Assembly: GCA_946122785.1 (NCBI GenBank)
Contig: CAMGYJ010000004.1
Coordinates: forward strand, 11,554,150 to 11,618,149
Reading direction: 5' to 3'
From: Linum tenue
Taxonomy: Eukaryota > Streptophyta > Magnoliopsida > Malpighiales > Linaceae
Length of the DNA: 64,000 bases
In this document: positions 60,716-64,000 of the stretch, piece after piece
How the letters are laid out: each line of letters begins with the position of its first letter
How positions within the stretch are numbered: position 1 is the stretch's first letter
Notes under the pieces: generated by a model
Told to the model about the DNA's origin: nothing
Databases searched by the model: none
What the model saw: the letters and a program-made list of their open reading frames with translations, nothing else
Translations under genes and position numbers: made by a program

Positions 60716-62090
60716 TGATGACTCGGTATTTGCACATGTTTTCCCATTTGGTTCTTGATTGTTTGATCTTGAATTATCGTTTCTTTGGCCTATTTTACGC
60801 TAGGTTGTGTTCCTTTGTCACATTTCAGGTCCTAGCACATAAAGTGAAGCATAGGCGCAAGTTTCAAATCAATCAGAGATCAATTGGCGATTCGGGAGAA
60901 GAAACTCGGGCATGACCTGAAGAACAATGGATTTCTACCTAACGTTATGGAAAAAGAATCATGCAATTTTGCCATGAAAAGAAAGAGGATGAGACTACGA
61001 GCGTCTGGGATCAAACGGCGACTGATTCGGAGTCCGGACGAGGGAGAAACGAAGCATTAAACAGAGGCTGAGCAAGCCACACGGGCATCCTGGAACTCCA
61101 CACGGCCGTGTGGGTCGTGGCCGTGTGGAAATCACCGAGCCTTCACACGGGCAGCTAGGAAAGCCATACGGTCGTGTGGCCTGGCCGCGTGATCGGGAAT
61201 ATCTGTTTAAAACCCGATTTTCAGCAAAAGGAAAGGGGAGAGCTGGGTTTTGGATCCCAAACACCCAAGGGACGAACCCTAGAGAGAGAGAGCGACTTGA
61301 GAACATTCTTGGAGATATTTTGGAGAATTTCTTCGCCATTGGAGCTCGGGAATCAAGCTTGGAGATGGAGATTGAAGATCTAGATCAGATTTCTGCAGTC
61401 TCTCTCTTCTCTATGGAGTAACTTCCCTTCACTTAGGTTTTGAGGAACCCTAGTTCCATGAGTTAGGATCTTTCTTGTATGAATTTTTGGATGCTATATT
61501 GTTTGATTATAATCGATTGAGGCATGATTTATTGAGTCAATTGAATCTTGATCAAATTCTCTTGATTTCTGCTTTAACCTATGATAGATAGAATCTGATT
61601 AGGTTAAGAGAGCTTCCTTGATTGATAGTGGTGAATTGGTTGTGCGAGAGTCAATCAATTTACTGCTTTGTATTAGAATTCATTCCAGTAGTGGAGATCT
61701 GTGTGAATCGCCTTAGCAGTCTATCCCGGTGAAGGCTAGTCGCCTGCCGGGTCTTCTGTCTGAGAGGGCTTGGTCAGCTTAAGAGATTCCAAGCTAATTT
61801 AGGATCTTCCGCAGTTTAATCAACAGTAGATCAACCAAAGGTAATTGCAACTTGGACCTAATTGAGGAGCTAGCGGAAATCATACCTAAGTAAGTTCCCA
61901 ACTTGTAATTAGTAGAGTAGTCAGTAGAGTAGTTTATCAATCAATCCTTAATCTAGTTTGCTAGATAATGAACTGAAACTGAGTAATAGTAACTCTAGAG
62001 ACCCGTGGATTCGATATTTATTACTTGTGCCACTATACTGCAGTCCCTTTCATTGGTTACACTTGGCCATTGTTAGGTGTTGTGTCGTAG
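60716..62090 (+). repeat. Athila LTR (copy 3) inserted in LINE, probable solo LTR
   Basis: It starts TGATGACTCGGTATTTGC and follows the same order as the inverse of 55462-56789, including TTTGGCCTATTTTACGCTAGG, the CTATGGAGTA block and CTATCCCGGTGAAG. It ends near GGTGTTGTGTCG without a clear CA. No internal region or second LTR is present, which suggests a solo LTR left by LTR-LTR recombination, slightly damaged at the 3' edge. Confidence 0.82.
61074..61200. repeat. Palindrome cluster, arm CACA around CGGYCG
   Basis: CCACACGGCCGTGTGG (near 61099), CGTGGCCGTGTGG, CATACGGTCGTGTGG (near 61166), and half-sites CACACGGGCA twice. Same LTR position as the clusters in the other two Athila LTR copies. 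Confidence 0.85.
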
Positions 62091-62811
62091 ATGTGGGAAG
62101 AACTGATGTGGGAAGAACTGAACCATCTGTTCGAAGTTGCAGCACGTCCAGATGTGGGAAGAACTGAACCATCTGTTCGAAGTTGCATCCATCTTTCTGT
62201 TGGAGGATGCCATGAGATTTGAAGGTGTCTCTTCGGTGCTGGTGTGGCTGTAATCTTCTCGTCCCTCTATTTAGCTTGTTCAATAATGTTGAGCCAAGCC
62301 TTGATTTTGAATTGGAGACCCTGCTCCACAAGGGTCTTCCCTCCTTGACTTCTTCGTTCCTCTGCTTCTACAACATCCTGCAAACAATGCCAAAATCAAC
62401 CCCTATTTCCTCGCTTTTTAGGTTGTGCAACATCCATTCTTGGAAAGTGGAAGTGTGTTTCTTAAAGGAAATTTTGTCCTTGAATCTTCCCCAAATGGTT
62501 GTTGCTTTTCCACATCTTCTCAAAATGTGCTCAATCGATTCATCTTCACATTTGCAGTGGTTGCAGCAGCTCGAGGTAGCTATCTTCCGTCTCACTCTTT
62601 CCTTATTGGTGAAGAATCTTTCGTGCATAGCCAGCCACAATAAGTGTTTTGCTCTGTTTGGTCCTTTCCATCTCCAAAGTGACTTCCACCTCGCTTCATC
62701 ATCCTCGCCTTTGATGTTTACTGCCAGGTTGTAAGCTGATTTCAGTTGAAATCTGTCGTCCCATTCCAGTCCCCAAATCATCTTGTCCTCGCCCATATAT
62801 GCGCTTGGCAT
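62060..62811 (-). pseudogene. LINE zf-RVT domain and RNase H start
   Basis: The zf-RVT domain (62368-62811) reads WKSLWRWKGPNRAKHLLWLA, then CCNHCKCEDESIEHILRRCG, with the usual C/C/H/C ligands. RNase H starts near 62190 (WMQLRTDGSVLPTSG, family NTDG) and is broken by the LTR insertion. This domain order follows RT in plant L1-type LINEs. Confidence 0.88.
62090..62187. repeat. Stuttered duplication at the LTR/LINE junction
   Basis: GATGTGGGAAGAACT occurs three times (62090, 62105 and 62151), and a longer block through ACCATCTGTTCGAAGTTGC occurs twice (62105-62140 and 62151-62186). Confidence 0.85.
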
Positions 62812-64000
62812 ACTTGTGCGTGCAATCAGAAGGAGAATGTTGTCAGGAAAGAGCTATTTTAGCCTATCCCATCTCCATTCCCTTCCTCAGAAACCCAGTC
62901 AGCAACATTGGTTTAGCTCTCCTCCTCAGAGATGTCTTGGAGAAGGTAGTCCCCGAGCACAATTCCATTATCAATCCAAGGATTTCTCCAAAGGTCACGA
63001 ATGCTCCAGCACGAGGCTTCTTTCATCTGGGGCTTAGCTTTGACAATGACCTTCCAGAGGCTAGAATGGTTAGACTTCTTCATTGAAACAATCACCCCTT
63101 CCTTATGCTTGAAGTACTTTGCCTGCACAACCTTGACCCATAAATCATTCTCATTGTCAAAGATTTGCCAGGCAAGTTTGATCATAAAAGACATATTAAG
63201 ACATCAAGCATATTTTAGTCCTAATCCTTATTGAGCTTTGGGTTTATAGATAGTCTCCCACCCAACAAGATGAGCCTTTCTTTTACCCTCTTGTGATCCC
63301 CAGATAAATCCTCTATTCTTCCTATCGATCATGTCACAGACAGACATAGGGAGAAAAGTATTTTGCATAGCATAGGTTGGTATGGCATTAAGGACAACAC
63401 TCGCCAGAGTGACTCTGCCTGCAAAGGAAAAGGTCCTTGCTTTTCAGGCTGTCAATTTCTAGTCCATTTTGTCCAAAATGTACTTATACGTGTTTCTAGT
63501 TAACCTACCATGCAAAACAGGGACTCCCAAATACCTTCCTATATCCCTAGTGGCATGCATTGTTGAGTTTTTCACATTCTTGAAAAAGAAAATCCTAGAC
63601 TTTTCTTTACTGACCAACTCCCCCTGAAGCATTTCAGAAATACTCAGGACAATTCACATTCACATCCGCATGCTTAATATTGGCATCATCAAACAACACA
63701 AAGTCATTTGCAAAAAATAAATGGGAAAGAGCAGGGCCTCCAGGAGATAAATGCATCGGCTTCCATCTCCCTTCTTTGACCTCATGGAGGATACTATGGC
63801 TAAGTCTTCCTAAACGCAAAGTAAATAAGTAGGGTGAGAGAGGACATCCCAGTCTTAAACCTTGGATTGGGACAATGTTGTCAGTCTCCCCAATGTTTCA
63901 GAGGACCTGAAAGCTTGTTGTTGTCACATATGCCATGACCATCCTAATGAAGTTGGTTGGAAGGTGAGCAGCCACAAGGGTTTCTTCCAGGAAGCCCCAG
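62812..64000 (-). pseudogene. LINE reverse transcriptase C-terminal half
   Basis: The minus strand reads GLRLGCPLSPYLFTLRLGRL, then GGPALSHLFFANDFVLFDDA. The catalytic box is FAND where active LINEs have FADD, so the first aspartate is asparagine. Thumb and linker follow: DIGRYLGVPVLHGRLTRNTY, RVTLASVVLNAIPTYAMQNT, then WQIFDNENDLWVKVVQAKYF. Several stops and frame changes show long decay. The rest of the RT and the endonuclease lie beyond 64000. Confidence 0.88.

Larger units (their letters stand above)
60266..64000 (-). mobile_element. LINE (L1-type non-LTR retrotransposon), continues beyond window
   Basis: Minus-strand order from the right edge: RT C-terminal part, thumb region, zf-RVT zinc-binding domain, RNase H, 3' untranslated DNA, and a poly(A) tail seen as 14 T at 60266-60279. 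The 5' half lies outside the window. An Athila LTR at 60716-62090 splits the RNase H domain. Confidence 0.88.

Overview
The window is nuclear DNA of a flowering plant, most likely a eudicot. It is AT-rich by eye and built almost entirely of nested plant transposable elements around one intact host gene. Plant signatures are the intron layout of a family-1 beta-glucosidase gene, Athila-type retroelements with a tRNA-Asp primer site, CACTA, hAT, Helitron and Mutator-like (MULE) transposons, and captured plant gene pieces (DELLA, RING-H2). There are no rRNA or tRNA genes, CRISPR arrays or bacterial operons.

Layout. 1-2665: rearranged Athila-like remnants (minus strand) with a dense palindrome family. 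2666-6100: a small MITE-like hairpin, an array of ACGT-core tandem repeats, and AT-rich DNA. 6196-9173: a complete 12-exon GH1 beta-glucosidase gene, bracketed by large inverted repeats (about 4480-5030 and 9165-9885). 9941-11073: a non-autonomous hAT element carrying a DELLA-domain fragment. 11417-24057: a 12.6-kb CACTA element (TSD TCA) containing a gene-capturing Helitron (12175-15138, RING-H2 fragment) and a second hAT (18612-19573). 25298-31492: a Ty3/gypsy chromovirus-like retrotransposon (TSD AACAT). 27981-39376: a 5,698-bp direct tandem duplication running from inside that retroelement into the neighbouring MULE. 37692-46299: an 8.6-kb MULE with a transposase gene on the plus strand and a plant-mobile-domain (PMD) gene on the minus strand, itself hit by a hAT (42337-43449). 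46300-50850: AT-rich decayed DNA with Helitron-like termini. 50851-54953: a decayed Ty1/copia element. 55053-56789: an Athila 5' end (gag start, PBS, LTR). 57303-59554: a deletion derivative of a second transposase-plus-PMD MULE. 60266-64000: a LINE (minus strand, running off the window) split by an Athila LTR (60716 to about 62090).

Only the beta-glucosidase looks functional. Every element protein carries stops, frameshifts or lost catalytic residues. The points most worth a second look are (i) palindromic word arrays in three related Athila LTRs, where a CGGYCG core is kept while the flanking arms change from copy to copy, with comparable arrays in both MULE termini; (ii) the inverted repeats around the beta-glucosidase gene; (iii) the DELLA and RING-H2 captures; and (iv) the young tandem duplication that fused two unrelated elements. 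All motif, repeat and splice calls were made by eye.
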